Shown: positions 33,597-40,771 of the stretch, piece by piece
Position numbering within the stretch: the first letter of the stretch is position 1
Layout of the letters: the number at the start of each line of letters is the position of its first letter
Virus record (IMG/VR): IMGVR_UViG_3300048921_000571
Coordinates: 1-46,978 of that record
Source of the DNA: a virus
Strand: one strand, 5' to 3'
Length of the DNA: 46,978 bases
Notes under the pieces: model-generated
Databases searched by the model: none
Told to the model about the DNA's origin: nothing
The model's input: the letters and a program-made list of their open reading frames with translations, nothing else
Translations under genes and position numbers: made by a program

Positions 33597-33892
33597 CAGA
33601 ACACCCCCGGGCGTGCAGCGAGCATGGCGGCGTAGCCAGCCGACATCATCGGATTGAACTTCTGGCCGGTCTTCCGGGCTACGCCAAACGCCGCCGCCTG
33701 CAGCATCTCCGGGGTCGGCTCAACTGGCACAAGCGCGTAGCCCTCGGGCGGCGTGAGCGCGGCGACCAGCGCGCGCATCGAAGGGCTCAGGTCATATCCC
33801 CCATCTCGGACACCTGCCGCAGTGCTAGGCAGGTCGAATCGCTCATACTCCGCAGCCAACAGCTCCCGCGCGCGCTTCTCGATTTCGCTCAT
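33596..33892 (-). CDS. Phage protein, tandem paralogue B
   Basis: A 98-residue protein with the same helix ([11 protein letters not shown]), LTPPEGYALVPVEPTPEMLQ block and YAAMLAARPGV end as the following gene, so the pair arose by tandem duplication. Function unknown. Start ATG 33892 overlaps the end of the upstream gene by four bases. Confidence 0.75.
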   Translation of the reverse strand: MSEIEKRARELLAAEYERFDLPSTAAGVRDGGYDLSPSMRALVAALTPPEGYALVPVEPTPEMLQAAAFGVARKTGQKFNPMMSAGYAAMLAARPGVF

Positions 33893-34401
33893 GCCGCCCG
33901 CTCCGTCTGGTCCCAGCTCGCCGCCAGCCGGTGTACCCGGCCACCGCGCGCCAGGAACTGCTCTACCGTCTCGGGCGCGCGCCCGGCCGCCGCGACGGTC
34001 GGCAGCGACACCCCGGCCGCCGGCAGATTCACCCGCGTCGCCCGGACCAGCTTCGAGCGGTTCGGCACCGGCTTCACGCCCTTGGCGCGGCGATGCCGCT
34101 CGTGGCGCGCCCGCTGGTTCGCCAAGCTGCGCTCGCGCCGCTCTTCCTCGCTCAGCCTCTCCCTCCGCATGCTCTTGCCGCTCACCCGATACGCGGTGCC
34201 GGCTGCCACCTGCGTCCGCTCGAGGAAGCCGCACAGGAAGCCGCAGCGGACCGACGAGGCCAGCCTGCGCCGTTCCTCACCCGGCGCCACGCCGAATGCC
34301 TTGCTGATTGCCGGCATCGTGAACACCGCGCCGGCCGGCTGGTCCGCGAACCAGGCGCGAATCGCGTCCGGGGTCAGGTCGTGGGTGGTACTGGTCGTCA
34401 T
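33889..34401 (-). CDS. Helix-turn-helix-like phage protein with basic region
   Basis: A 170-residue protein. The N-terminal part (AIRAWFADQPAGAVFTMPAI, then SKAFGVAPGEERRRLASSVR) resembles a winged helix domain. The centre is strongly basic (RRERLSEEERRERSLANQRA followed by RHERHRRAKG), which would bind nucleic acid. The C-terminal part (VEQFLARGGRVHRLAA) is a short motif seen in other phage regulators. The role is unknown. Confidence 0.65.
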   Translation of the reverse strand: MTTSTTHDLTPDAIRAWFADQPAGAVFTMPAISKAFGVAPGEERRRLASSVRCGFLCGFLERTQVAAGTAYRVSGKSMRRERLSEEERRERSLANQRARHERHRRAKGVKPVPNRSKLVRATRVNLPAAGVSLPTVAAAGRAPETVEQFLARGGRVHRLAASWDQTERAA

Positions 34402-34766
34402 GCTGCCTGCCTCTGTTCGTTGACGAACGTCTGCTGTGCGATCAGCTCGTCGTCGGTGCCATACGTCTCGTGGAAGGTCCGCGAGCCATCCATCAGGCTC
34501 GGGCCGTAGATCTCGCGCATCGTCGCGAAGCTGTTCCCGCCCAGCGGGTGCCGGCGGTGGTGCCAGGTGCACAGGGCGTACCCGAAGGCGTGGCCGCGCC
34601 GCAGGTTCCCGCTCTTGGCGTGGTTGTAGTCGCAGCCGTAGACCACCAGCGGCGGCGCCAGCAGCTCCTGGGCGACCAGCGACAGGCAGGCCATGCACGG
34701 CCCCACCTTGGATGCCTCGATGCGGGCTGCCTCGGCTGCGGTCGGCGGTGGTGCCTTGGACCACAT
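34398..34766 (-). CDS. Ref-like HNH nuclease (RecA-dependent nuclease family)
   Basis: A 122-residue protein with Cys pair CMAC, the GCDYNHAKSG strand, the HAFGYALCTWHHRRH core and the end MREIYGPSLMDGSRTFHETY, which together match the C-terminal domain of phage P1 Ref. Ref makes RecA-directed cuts in DNA. Start at 34766 overlaps the previous stop as TGATG. Lambda NinG is an alternative comparison, also with HNH-like zinc residues. It is grouped with RusA and other replication-region genes. Confidence 0.7.
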   Translation of the reverse strand: MWSKAPPPTAAEAARIEASKVGPCMACLSLVAQELLAPPLVVYGCDYNHAKSGNLRRGHAFGYALCTWHHRRHPLGGNSFATMREIYGPSLMDGSRTFHETYGTDDELIAQQTFVNEQRQAA

Positions 34767-35053
34767 CAGGTTGCCCCCTCTCGCGGGGAGCGAGAGACAC
34801 ATACACGCCGGTAGTAGCCGATGCTGCTATGCGGGTCCTCACCGTCACCGGCCATGTGAAAGCGCATCCGATTGCCCAGCTCGCAAGGGTTGTAGTCCTT
34901 GGGCACTTCGCCGCTGGCGATCCAGAACTTGAAGTGCCTGCATTCATCGCAGGGCTGCACGTCCCCTATGTCCTTCCGGTCCTCGCGACGCCGGACGATC
35001 TCTTCCAGCAACTGGTCGGTCGTGAACTGGGCGAGCATCTTCCTGGCACTCAT
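34766..35053 (-). CDS. Cys-rich phage protein
   Basis: A 95-residue protein with an N-terminal helix (KMLAQFTTDQLLEEIVRRRE) and Cys residues in CDEC, PCELG and VCVSR, likely a zinc-binding fold. Stop and next start overlap (TGATG). Function unknown. Confidence 0.7.
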   Translation of the reverse strand: MSARKMLAQFTTDQLLEEIVRRREDRKDIGDVQPCDECRHFKFWIASGEVPKDYNPCELGNRMRFHMAGDGEDPHSSIGYYRRVCVSRSPREGAT

Positions 35054-35289
35054 CAGCGCGCGCCTCCCCTGCCACTTTCGTCCTTGTCGGCCAGCCTCCA
35101 CCCGTGCTGCCAGGCCTGCGCCTTCTCGCTCAGCGCTCCAGCCCTGCGGTTGGCCCCATCCTCGGTTTCGCACTCGATCCATACCAGGTGCGGGTTGTCG
35201 CTCAGGCGCTTGCCGTTGAGCCGGGCCGAGTACCCGGCGTTGATCTCGGCGGCGAACCTGCTGCGGGTGCTGTAGGCGTTGAAGTCCAT
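35053..35289 (-). CDS. Hypothetical phage protein
   Basis: A 78-residue soluble protein (MDFNAYSTRSRFAAEINAGY and so on), with ATG at 35289 overlapping the stop of the preceding short membrane protein gene. The open frame continues far upstream but only this part is coupled and protein-like. Function unknown. Confidence 0.6.
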   Translation of the reverse strand: MDFNAYSTRSRFAAEINAGYSARLNGKRLSDNPHLVWIECETEDGANRRAGALSEKAQAWQHGWRLADKDESGRGGAR

Positions 35290-35417
35290 CAGGCAGTCCG
35301 CCGCAGCAGCACCAGGCTTGCCCCTACCAATACCCCGGCCCAGGCGGGGGCGCTCATCCCGAGAACAGCCAGAAACCCCGTCACAAACAAGACTGCATCC
35401 CACGTTGACCTCTTCAT
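35289..35417 (-). CDS. 42-residue membrane protein
   Basis: A very short gene for a protein with two hydrophobic stretches (AVLFVTGFLAVLGM and WAGVLVGASLVLL). It starts three bases after the DHH gene stop and ends in a TGATG overlap, so the spacing supports it as real. Possible small membrane regulator. Confidence 0.55.
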   Translation of the reverse strand: MKRSTWDAVLFVTGFLAVLGMSAPAWAGVLVGASLVLLRRTA

Positions 35418-35419
35418 GG

Positions 35420-36334
35420 TCAGGCCCTCGCCAGTTCGTGGTCGCGCGGGACAGTGAATCCTGCAGCGCGCGCATGCCCACCACCGCCGTACAGCGCGGC
35501 CACCTCGCTCACGTCCACCGCGTCCGGCGTGGACCGCAGGCTGAACACGCGGCCGGCGGCCGTGTCGTAGTAGCAGGCGGCGAAGGCGCGGCCCTTGCCC
35601 ATGAGGTGGCCGGCCTCGCTCACCAGCGCGCGCGGGACGTTCGCCGCCGGCACGTGGTAGTTGCCGATCACCAGCTCCCGGCGCGACAGCGCGACCTGTT
35701 CGGCCACGTCCTTCGCTCTGGCCCGCTCCAGCACCAGCCCCTGCTGGTACAGCGAATAGGTCGTCTCGGCGGCCAGCGCGTCCCACGCCTGGAACGTGTA
35801 CGGGTGGCTGTGGACCGTGGCGCAGATCTCGCGCGTGTGCTGCAGGGCAAACCGCCACAGGTCGCGGTCCTCTACGTGATCAAGGAACGCCGGCCGCGCC
35901 TTGCCGGGGTGGAAGAAGTCCCACGCAATACCGGCCCCACTGCGGTTCATATCGAAGAGCGCGCAGACGATGCCACTGCCGACACTGGCGTTGGCGGAGT
36001 AGTAGTCCCAGGCCTGCCGCGCGTCCGGCAGGTTGTCGAGTCGAACAACGTGCGCCATGCCACCCTGACCGAAGTAGCGATTCTCCGTCGTCAGGCTGGC
36101 TTCGGCCGACTTGTGGTGGTCGAGCACCAGCACCGAGCGGGCAGCCCGTCCCAACCGCATCAGCACGTCGAACGGATAGCAGAAGTCCACCAGGATCACG
36201 TCGCGGCCGGCGACCTCCGGCGGCGGCTCCCCGTGAACGCCGGGGTGGAACTCGGCGTCCATCGCCTGGCGGACGGCCCATGCCGCGGTGAACCCGTCGG
36301 CGCAGTTTGCGTGGTAGATGACCAGCGGCTTCAT
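35420..36334 (-). CDS. DHH/DHHA1 phosphoesterase
   Basis: A 304-residue protein with the start MKPLVIYHANCADGFTAAWA (metal-binding N-terminal strand), Asp50 in ILVDF, the DHH motif at 72-74 (VLVLDHHKS) and a C-terminal DHHA1 motif GGGGHARAAG. Families with this fold include nanoRNases/oligoribonucleases (NrnA), RecJ and cyclic dinucleotide phosphodiesterases. Its short size and lack of RecJ extensions speak for a small nucleotide or oligonucleotide substrate. In a phage replication operon it could recycle nucleotides or remove cyclic dinucleotide alarm signals (inference). Confidence 0.9.
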   Translation of the reverse strand: MKPLVIYHANCADGFTAAWAVRQAMDAEFHPGVHGEPPPEVAGRDVILVDFCYPFDVLMRLGRAARSVLVLDHHKSAEASLTTENRYFGQGGMAHVVRLDNLPDARQAWDYYSANASVGSGIVCALFDMNRSGAGIAWDFFHPGKARPAFLDHVEDRDLWRFALQHTREICATVHSHPYTFQAWDALAAETTYSLYQQGLVLERARAKDVAEQVALSRRELVIGNYHVPAANVPRALVSEAGHLMGKGRAFAACYYDTAAGRVFSLRSTPDAVDVSEVAALYGGGGHARAAGFTVPRDHELARA

Positions 36335-36573
36335 CGTGGTGTTGCTCCTGTCTGTCTGGTGGTGCGGCGGCGGCGGGCCGGCGCGGGTTTGCATTGGCGG
36401 GCCAGCGCTTCAAGCCGCAGCGCCTCGCCCAGGTAGTAGTCGTGGCGTTCCTGACGCTCGGTCGCACTGAACTGCACGTCGCGCAGCGCGGTCTCGGCAG
36501 CCACACGGTTGGCCTTGGCCAGCCGCGCCGGGTCGCGCTCGAAGATGTCCAGCTGGGTCCTGAGCGGGCGCAT
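36331..36573 (-). CDS. Small basic phage protein
   Basis: An 80-residue helical protein with a basic C-terminus (CKPAPARRRRTTRQTGATPR). Its start overlaps the stop of the upstream gene and its stop overlaps the DHH gene start. Function unknown. Confidence 0.65.
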   Translation of the reverse strand: MRPLRTQLDIFERDPARLAKANRVAAETALRDVQFSATERQERHDYYLGEALRLEALARQCKPAPARRRRTTRQTGATPR

Positions 36574-37226
36574 CAAGCGGCCAGCTCCCGTGCCAGCTCT
36601 TCCAGCCGCGCCCGGGTCTTCTCGCTCGCGCCGGGCGATGCCTCGACCTTCCCCGCAAGCAGTGCCACGGCGTTGAACGTCGGCGCCGGCGCGGCCAGCT
36701 CCAGGTGGTGGCTCACCTGCTCGTGCTGCAGCAGCCCCTTCGCCAGCGCATCCGAGAGCGCAGCGCGGCGGCAGGCCGCATCGAAGCCCAACGATGGGGT
36801 GTAGGTAGCCGGCTGGCGGGCAGCGCGCGCCTCCTTCAACAGCCGACCGTAGGTTTCGAGGAACGCAGGGCGAGCGGCGATCTTGTCGCCCGCCAGCACC
36901 AGCGGCAGCGCCGTCGACCATGCCTGCTGCGTGAGCGTGGTCCAGACCACCGTGGCCCGCTCGTCAGCGGCCTGGATGGCCACAGCCCATGCTTCGTTCG
37001 GCGCAGGGTGCCCATCGGCGATCCGCTCCAGCACGGCCGCCAGTGACAGCCGCCCCTTCAGCTCGCGGCGACAACCGGCCAGCGCGGCCTCCAGCACCGG
37101 CATCGTGTAGCAGGCCAGGTCCTGCACCATGTACGCGGCAGTGGTGGGCCGCATCTGGTCGCCGATCACCTCAGCGGTCGCGACAAGCAGGTCCACCAGG
37201 TGGTCCTGTTCGTGGTCACACAGCAT
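36573..37226 (-). CDS. Putative replication accessory protein (P position)
   Basis: A 217-residue, mainly helical protein directly downstream of the O-type gene, the place of lambda P (helicase loader). The segment GRLSLAAVLERIADGHPAPNEAWA is a pattern seen in phage proteins at this position. No ATPase motif is present, as in lambda P. GGGGAG upstream of ATG 37226 fixes the start; the gene overlaps its neighbour by 11 bases. Confidence 0.6.
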   Translation of the reverse strand: MLCDHEQDHLVDLLVATAEVIGDQMRPTTAAYMVQDLACYTMPVLEAALAGCRRELKGRLSLAAVLERIADGHPAPNEAWAVAIQAADERATVVWTTLTQQAWSTALPLVLAGDKIAARPAFLETYGRLLKEARAARQPATYTPSLGFDAACRRAALSDALAKGLLQHEQVSHHLELAAPAPTFNAVALLAGKVEASPGASEKTRARLEELARELAA

Positions 37227-38106
37227 GGGCAGCTCTCCCCTTGCGCAGAAGGGCCTTCGCCTCATCGGCCGCGCTGACGTTCGATTGCGTCTGGTCCGCG
37301 TGGCGGGCGCTGGTCTCGGTCACTTGGCGCCCGGTCGCCCACTGGGTGCGGTAGGCCTCGCAGCGCGCCAGCAGCAGCCCGAGGTCGTGCATGCCCTGGA
37401 CAACCATCCGCTCGTTGACCCGCAGGAACCACCCAGCCACCTGCGGCGCCTCAATGCGGCCGAGGCGCTGGACGATCTGCTTCACGTTGGCGTTGACCTT
37501 CGCGTTGCGCACCGGCATTGCGCCGTGGCGGTTGCGATAGGCCACCGCGTACGCCGCCCAGGTGGCCCGGCATGCGGCCTGCAGTTCCGTCTCGGTGTCC
37601 TCTGCCGGCGGCGTGGCCGGCAGGCCCGCCGGAGATGACGGTTCTCCTGACGGTTCAATGGGGGTTATATGACGGTTAGGCGGCACGGGGCGCACCTCCA
37701 GACCTGCGCCCGCTGCCTCACCCCCTGCACCGGGCGCATCCCCGGGTGCATCGGGCGCACCACCTGCATGGGGCGCATCACCTGCGCCCGCTGCATCCCC
37801 CGATTTCCCAACCTTGCGCTTGCCCCTCGAAGCAGTGGCAGCAGCGTCGAACTTCGCCGGCGTGACAACGTAGACGTTGCTGCTGTTGAACCTGCGCTCG
37901 CGGGACAGCAGCCCGACAACCTCAAGATGGTCCATCGCACTGCGCACAGCGCGCGCCGACATGCAGCAGCGTTTGGCGATGGTCCCGATGGCCGGCCAAC
38001 ACACGCCGTCGTCGTTGGCTTGATCGGCGAGCGAGATCAGCACGGCCTTCTGGGTGACGCTCAGCCCCTGCAGCGGCCAGCAGCTGCTCATGATGATGGT
38101 GGACAT
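37216..38106 (-). CDS. Replication initiator-like protein (O position)
   Basis: A 296-residue protein. Residues 10-90 form a winged helix domain (LSVTQKAVLISLADQANDDG, IAKRCCMSARAVRSAMDHLE) as in phage O-type initiators. Residues 103-135 are a Gly/Ala/Asp/Pro repeat linker. Residues 155-296 are a helical C-terminal domain. In lambda O the origin iterons lie inside the gene at the linker; direct repeats are seen at the same place here. Confidence 0.75.
   Translation of the reverse strand: MSTIIMSSCWPLQGLSVTQKAVLISLADQANDDGVCWPAIGTIAKRCCMSARAVRSAMDHLEVVGLLSRERRFNSSNVYVVTPAKFDAAATASRGKRKVGKSGDAAGAGDAPHAGGAPDAPGDAPGAGGEAAGAGLEVRPVPPNRHITPIEPSGEPSSPAGLPATPPAEDTETELQAACRATWAAYAVAYRNRHGAMPVRNAKVNANVKQIVQRLGRIEAPQVAGWFLRVNERMVVQGMHDLGLLLARCEAYRTQWATGRQVTETSARHADQTQSNVSAADEAKALLRKGRAAHAV
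37687..37779 (-). repeat. Iteron-like direct repeats in the O-type gene
   Basis: Five copies of (C/G)GGG(C/T)GCA(T/C)C on the + strand, at 37687, 37731, 37743, 37752 and 37770, mixed with repeated ACCTGC. They encode the low-complexity linker of the replication protein. Possible phage origin, by analogy with lambda; a simple coding repeat is the alternative. Confidence 0.45.
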
Positions 38107-38109
38107 GGC

Positions 38110-38424
38110 TCAGACCGCCAGGGTGTAGTTGTCGCCCGGGGCAACAGGCCACCAGGTGCAGACGTTGATGTTGCTGATGGGGCACAGCGTCTTCGGGCCG
38201 CGCCATGCGCGCCCTTCGCGCACCAGCTCAGGCAGATAGCGAGCGATCATGTGGCGATCCATCCCCGTCGCGCGTGCCAGCTCCATGCTAGTCATCCCGG
38301 GGTGCCGCTTTACCGCCACAGCGGTGCGGTCCTTCTGGATATCGAGAGCGCCGCTACGCACCATTCTGGCGGCGGCGTCATGGCTGCCGCCGGCGTCAGT
38401 TGATCTGGCAAGGTTCGTGCTCAA
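38110..38424 (-). CDS. Small winged-helix protein
   Basis: A 104-residue protein with a DNA-binding domain (RHPGMTSMELARATGMDRHM and following). The start is TTG 38424, which overlaps the stop of the previous gene and has GGAGG seven bases upstream. It may be a regulator of the replication genes. Confidence 0.7.
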   Translation of the reverse strand: MSTNLARSTDAGGSHDAAARMVRSGALDIQKDRTAVAVKRHPGMTSMELARATGMDRHMIARYLPELVREGRAWRGPKTLCPISNINVCTWWPVAPGDNYTLAV

Positions 38425-39002
38425 GCCACGCCCTCCAAGCCCATGACGCGGATAACCGCTTTCCGGAACGTCAGTAGAGCGATGACCATGTCATCGGTCT
38501 CGTTGGTGATTTTATTGGCATGAGGACGGTCCTTCTCGTCGATCACGCCATCGGCTACTGCCGGGCTGATCGCGGCACACAGGTCCCCGAAGTCCTTGCA
38601 GAGCTGCCCGAAGCCCACGGTGTCGGCGGCCGTGTCGATCGCATCGATCCGGATCGGAAGAAGCCCCCGCCGGCGGGCCAGTTCCCGCTCGCAGTTGGTC
38701 TGGTACGGGTCCGGGAGGCTGAGAACCCATGCGTCCTCGAGGTTCGCCGGCAGGGTCTTAACCACGCCATCCAGGTAGCGGCCCAGAATCTGGCCGTTGT
38801 GCTTCTTGTCAGCGTCGCTGTCACCGCCGCGGGTGATCCGGAAAGGGACCTCCCGGTCATCCTCAGCCACCCGCTGCAGGTACAGGTCGGCTACCGCCAT
38901 CGCGAAAGAACGGCGATTGCTGCCCGTGTCTCGCAGCATCTGCTCGGTGAACCCGTAGATCACGGTCTGGCGCTTAGGCAGGAAATGGGTCGCGTGCTTC
39001 AT
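38421..39002 (-). CDS. Phage protein of the early rightward (PR) operon
   Basis: A 193-residue soluble protein (MKHATHFLPKRQTVIYGFTE, later LPANLEDAWVLSLPDPYQTN). I do not recognise its family; its place between cro and the replication genes is that of lambda cII, and a role in early control is possible. No clear ribosome site is seen before ATG 39002 or the earlier in-frame ATG 39050. Confidence 0.65.
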   Translation of the reverse strand: MKHATHFLPKRQTVIYGFTEQMLRDTGSNRRSFAMAVADLYLQRVAEDDREVPFRITRGGDSDADKKHNGQILGRYLDGVVKTLPANLEDAWVLSLPDPYQTNCERELARRRGLLPIRIDAIDTAADTVGFGQLCKDFGDLCAAISPAVADGVIDEKDRPHANKITNETDDMVIALLTFRKAVIRVMGLEGVA

Positions 39003-39124
39003 GACTGGGTCTCGGGTCAGCGCCAGACTGGCTGCTATGGACGAATTCAAATCAGGGATCGAGGGCGTCGCCCTTCTTGCGCTACGCTGGATGTGCCAAC
39101 AACACAGCCCGCAAGGAGGGCGAC

Positions 39125-39331
39125 ATGGATATCGAGTTTCGAAACAGCATCTTGGTCGGTGTGACTGCGCTGGAAGCGATCACCGCTGTGTTGGTCAAGC
39201 ACGCGAAAACGCAAATCCCCAATTTCGAACAAGAAGTGTTGGACACGCTCAGCGCGGGAACACGCAACTCAGATCCGGTAACGTCGGCGGCGGTTCAGGC
39301 TCGGGTTCGCGAGTACTTGGCCCTTCGCTGA
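39125..39331 (+). CDS. Reverse-oriented small protein within the PR operon
   Basis: A 68-residue protein (MDIEFRNSILVGVTALEAIT, then VLVKHAKTQIPNFEQEVLDT) with a strong AAGGAGG before ATG 39125. It runs against the surrounding genes and overlaps the 3' end of the next one by 83 bases, tail to tail. A gene of this sort may be expressed in the lysogen. No known family. Confidence 0.65.
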   Translation: MDIEFRNSILVGVTALEAITAVLVKHAKTQIPNFEQEVLDTLSAGTRNSDPVTSAAVQARVREYLALR

Positions 39332-39518
39332 CCTGCGTCACACTGAAGCCGTCCGCGAGGTACTTGGGCCCGTGCGACTGCGGCGTGCTCATGGCCTTGA
39401 ACATCTGCGCAGCGGCCGCCTCGGCGGTCCTGCGCTCTTCCAGCTCAGCCAGCGACGGACGGTTCAACCACTCCCTCAGCCACAGGCGGGGGTTCCACTT
39501 GTCGGACAGCACGCGCAT
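39249..39518 (-). CDS. Hypothetical early protein
   Basis: An 89-residue protein with Trp-rich N-terminus (DKWNPRLWLREWLNRPSLAE), an Ala-rich helix and a Pro/Glu-rich tail. It begins just after the stop of the Cro-like gene with AGGTGG upstream. Its 3' end overlaps the opposite gene. Function unknown. Confidence 0.55.
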   Translation of the reverse strand: MRVLSDKWNPRLWLREWLNRPSLAELEERRTAEAAAAQMFKAMSTPQSHGPKYLADGFSVTQVSEGPSTREPEPEPPPTLPDLSCVFPR

Positions 39519-39519
39519 A

Positions 39520-39975
39520 TCAGGCCACCTGCACTTGGATGACGCGCTCGGCGTCGGGATCGATTTGGGCGGCCTCGGCCGCCGGTTGTTCGGCCTGGAC
39601 ACCGAGCAGCTTCATCACCTGCGGGAGGGCCGGAACGCCCTGCTCTTCCGGCCAGGCCTCGACCTGCTCCACCGGGAGCTGAAGCACCTTCGCCAGGTGC
39701 GCATCGGTCTTGAAACCGAACTTGGCCCGCAGCGCGCGTTTGCTCATCCGGCTGTCGACCAACGGTCCGATCACAGCGCGCGGGCTCGCGATAGCCACCA
39801 GCGGCTCGGCATCGACCATCCGGGCTAGCCGGAACGCTGCGTCGGCTCTCGGCGCCTTAGTACGCCCAGCGATGATTTCGCGGACTGCATTGGGCGTAAC
39901 ACCCATCCCGGCCGCAATCGAATCAACGGTTGCGCCGGCACCGATCAAACCTTGAATTTGAGATTTCCAGTCCAT
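39520..39975 (-). CDS. cro: Cro-like transcriptional regulator
   Basis: A 151-residue protein with an N-terminal helix-turn-helix (GATVDSIAAGMGVTPNAVRE) and a helical C-terminal part. It is the first gene of the PR operon and divergent from the repressor, the position of cro. PR has its -10 only eight bases before the ATG, so the mRNA would have almost no leader. It is larger than lambda Cro (66 residues). Confidence 0.75.
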   Translation of the reverse strand: MDWKSQIQGLIGAGATVDSIAAGMGVTPNAVREIIAGRTKAPRADAAFRLARMVDAEPLVAIASPRAVIGPLVDSRMSKRALRAKFGFKTDAHLAKVLQLPVEQVEAWPEEQGVPALPQVMKLLGVQAEQPAAEAAQIDPDAERVIQVQVA

Positions 39976-39983
39976 GTATAGGA

Positions 39984-40036
39984 AAGCTACAGAATCCTGT
40001 AGGTCTAGTCAACAGCATTCTGTTACAGAGTTCTGT
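39984..40036 (-). promoter_or_regulatory. PR promoter with three-site operator OR
   Basis: Minus strand: TTGACT (complement at 40007-40012), 17 bases, TAGCTT (complement at 39984-39989). Three operators fit ACAG-N4-CTGT: 39989-40000, 40012-40023 and 40025-40036. The first fills the spacer of PR and the second touches its -35. Centres are 23 and 13 bases apart. This matches lambda OR in design. Confidence 0.85.
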
Positions 40037-40048
40037 GACCATTTCCCG

Positions 40049-40729
40049 ATGGAAACCATCGGCACCCGCGTTCGTCGTGAGCGCGAATCACAAGGCATTG
40101 AGCGGCGCGAGCTGGCCTCAAAGACCGGTATCGGCTACAGCACGCTGTCCGAGCTGGAACGCGGGGGTATGCAGACCACCACGAAGCTGCGCGTCATCGC
40201 CGACGCGCTGGGCGTCTCCCAGCGCTGGCTGGAAACCGGCAAAGGTCCGAAGACGGCGCGGGGAGAGGCCCCGGTCTCAGCCGTCTTAGCGATTGAGACC
40301 AGCCCCGACTATGTTCGCGTCCAACAACTGGATGGAGACGCAGACATGGGGGATGGACGCATCAATGAGGACTTCCCGGACATTGTCCGAGGCATGGATT
40401 TTGCCCCCACCTACATCCGTTCCGTGGTTGGATTCGTGCCGCCACCAGGCCGCCTTGTGCTGGTCACCGGCCGCGGCGATTCCATGATCCCTGTCATCAA
40501 CCCAGGTGAGTCTCTGATGGTGGATACGGGAGTGGAGTCCTTTGACGGTGACGGCATCTATCTGCTCAACACGGGCAATGGCCAGCAAATCAAGGGACTG
40601 CAGGATCGTGGCGACGCGATCTACGTGGTGAGTGCGAATGCTGCCCTGTATCCCGCGTTTCCCATGCCCAAAGGAACGCTGATCGGCGGAAAGGTCTACC
40701 TGCGCAACAGGATCGATCGATTTAATTGA
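40049..40729 (+). CDS. cI: CI-type repressor with S24 domain
   Basis: A 226-residue lysogeny repressor. The HTH domain covers about 5-62 (ELASKTGIGYSTLSELERGG). The LexA/S24 domain has Ser145 (RGDSM) and Lys182 (QQIKGL), 37 residues apart as in LexA. No Ala-Gly or Cys-Gly pair is present where cleavage normally occurs, about 30-35 residues before the Ser. No Shine-Dalgarno precedes ATG 40049, so translation may be leaderless as for lambda cI from PRM. It should bind the five ACAG-N4-CTGT operators. Confidence 0.9.
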   Translation: METIGTRVRRERESQGIERRELASKTGIGYSTLSELERGGMQTTTKLRVIADALGVSQRWLETGKGPKTARGEAPVSAVLAIETSPDYVRVQQLDGDADMGDGRINEDFPDIVRGMDFAPTYIRSVVGFVPPPGRLVLVTGRGDSMIPVINPGESLMVDTGVESFDGDGIYLLNTGNGQQIKGLQDRGDAIYVVSANAALYPAFPMPKGTLIGGKVYLRNRIDRFN

Positions 40730-40771
40730 TGGCGCCGACAGGCGCTTTGTCTACACCCAGGGGAACCAAGG

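Noticed and set aside
37687-37779. The short repeats as a CRISPR array
   Set aside because: Units are about 10 bases, unequally spaced and in frame with a protein linker; no spacers of normal length.
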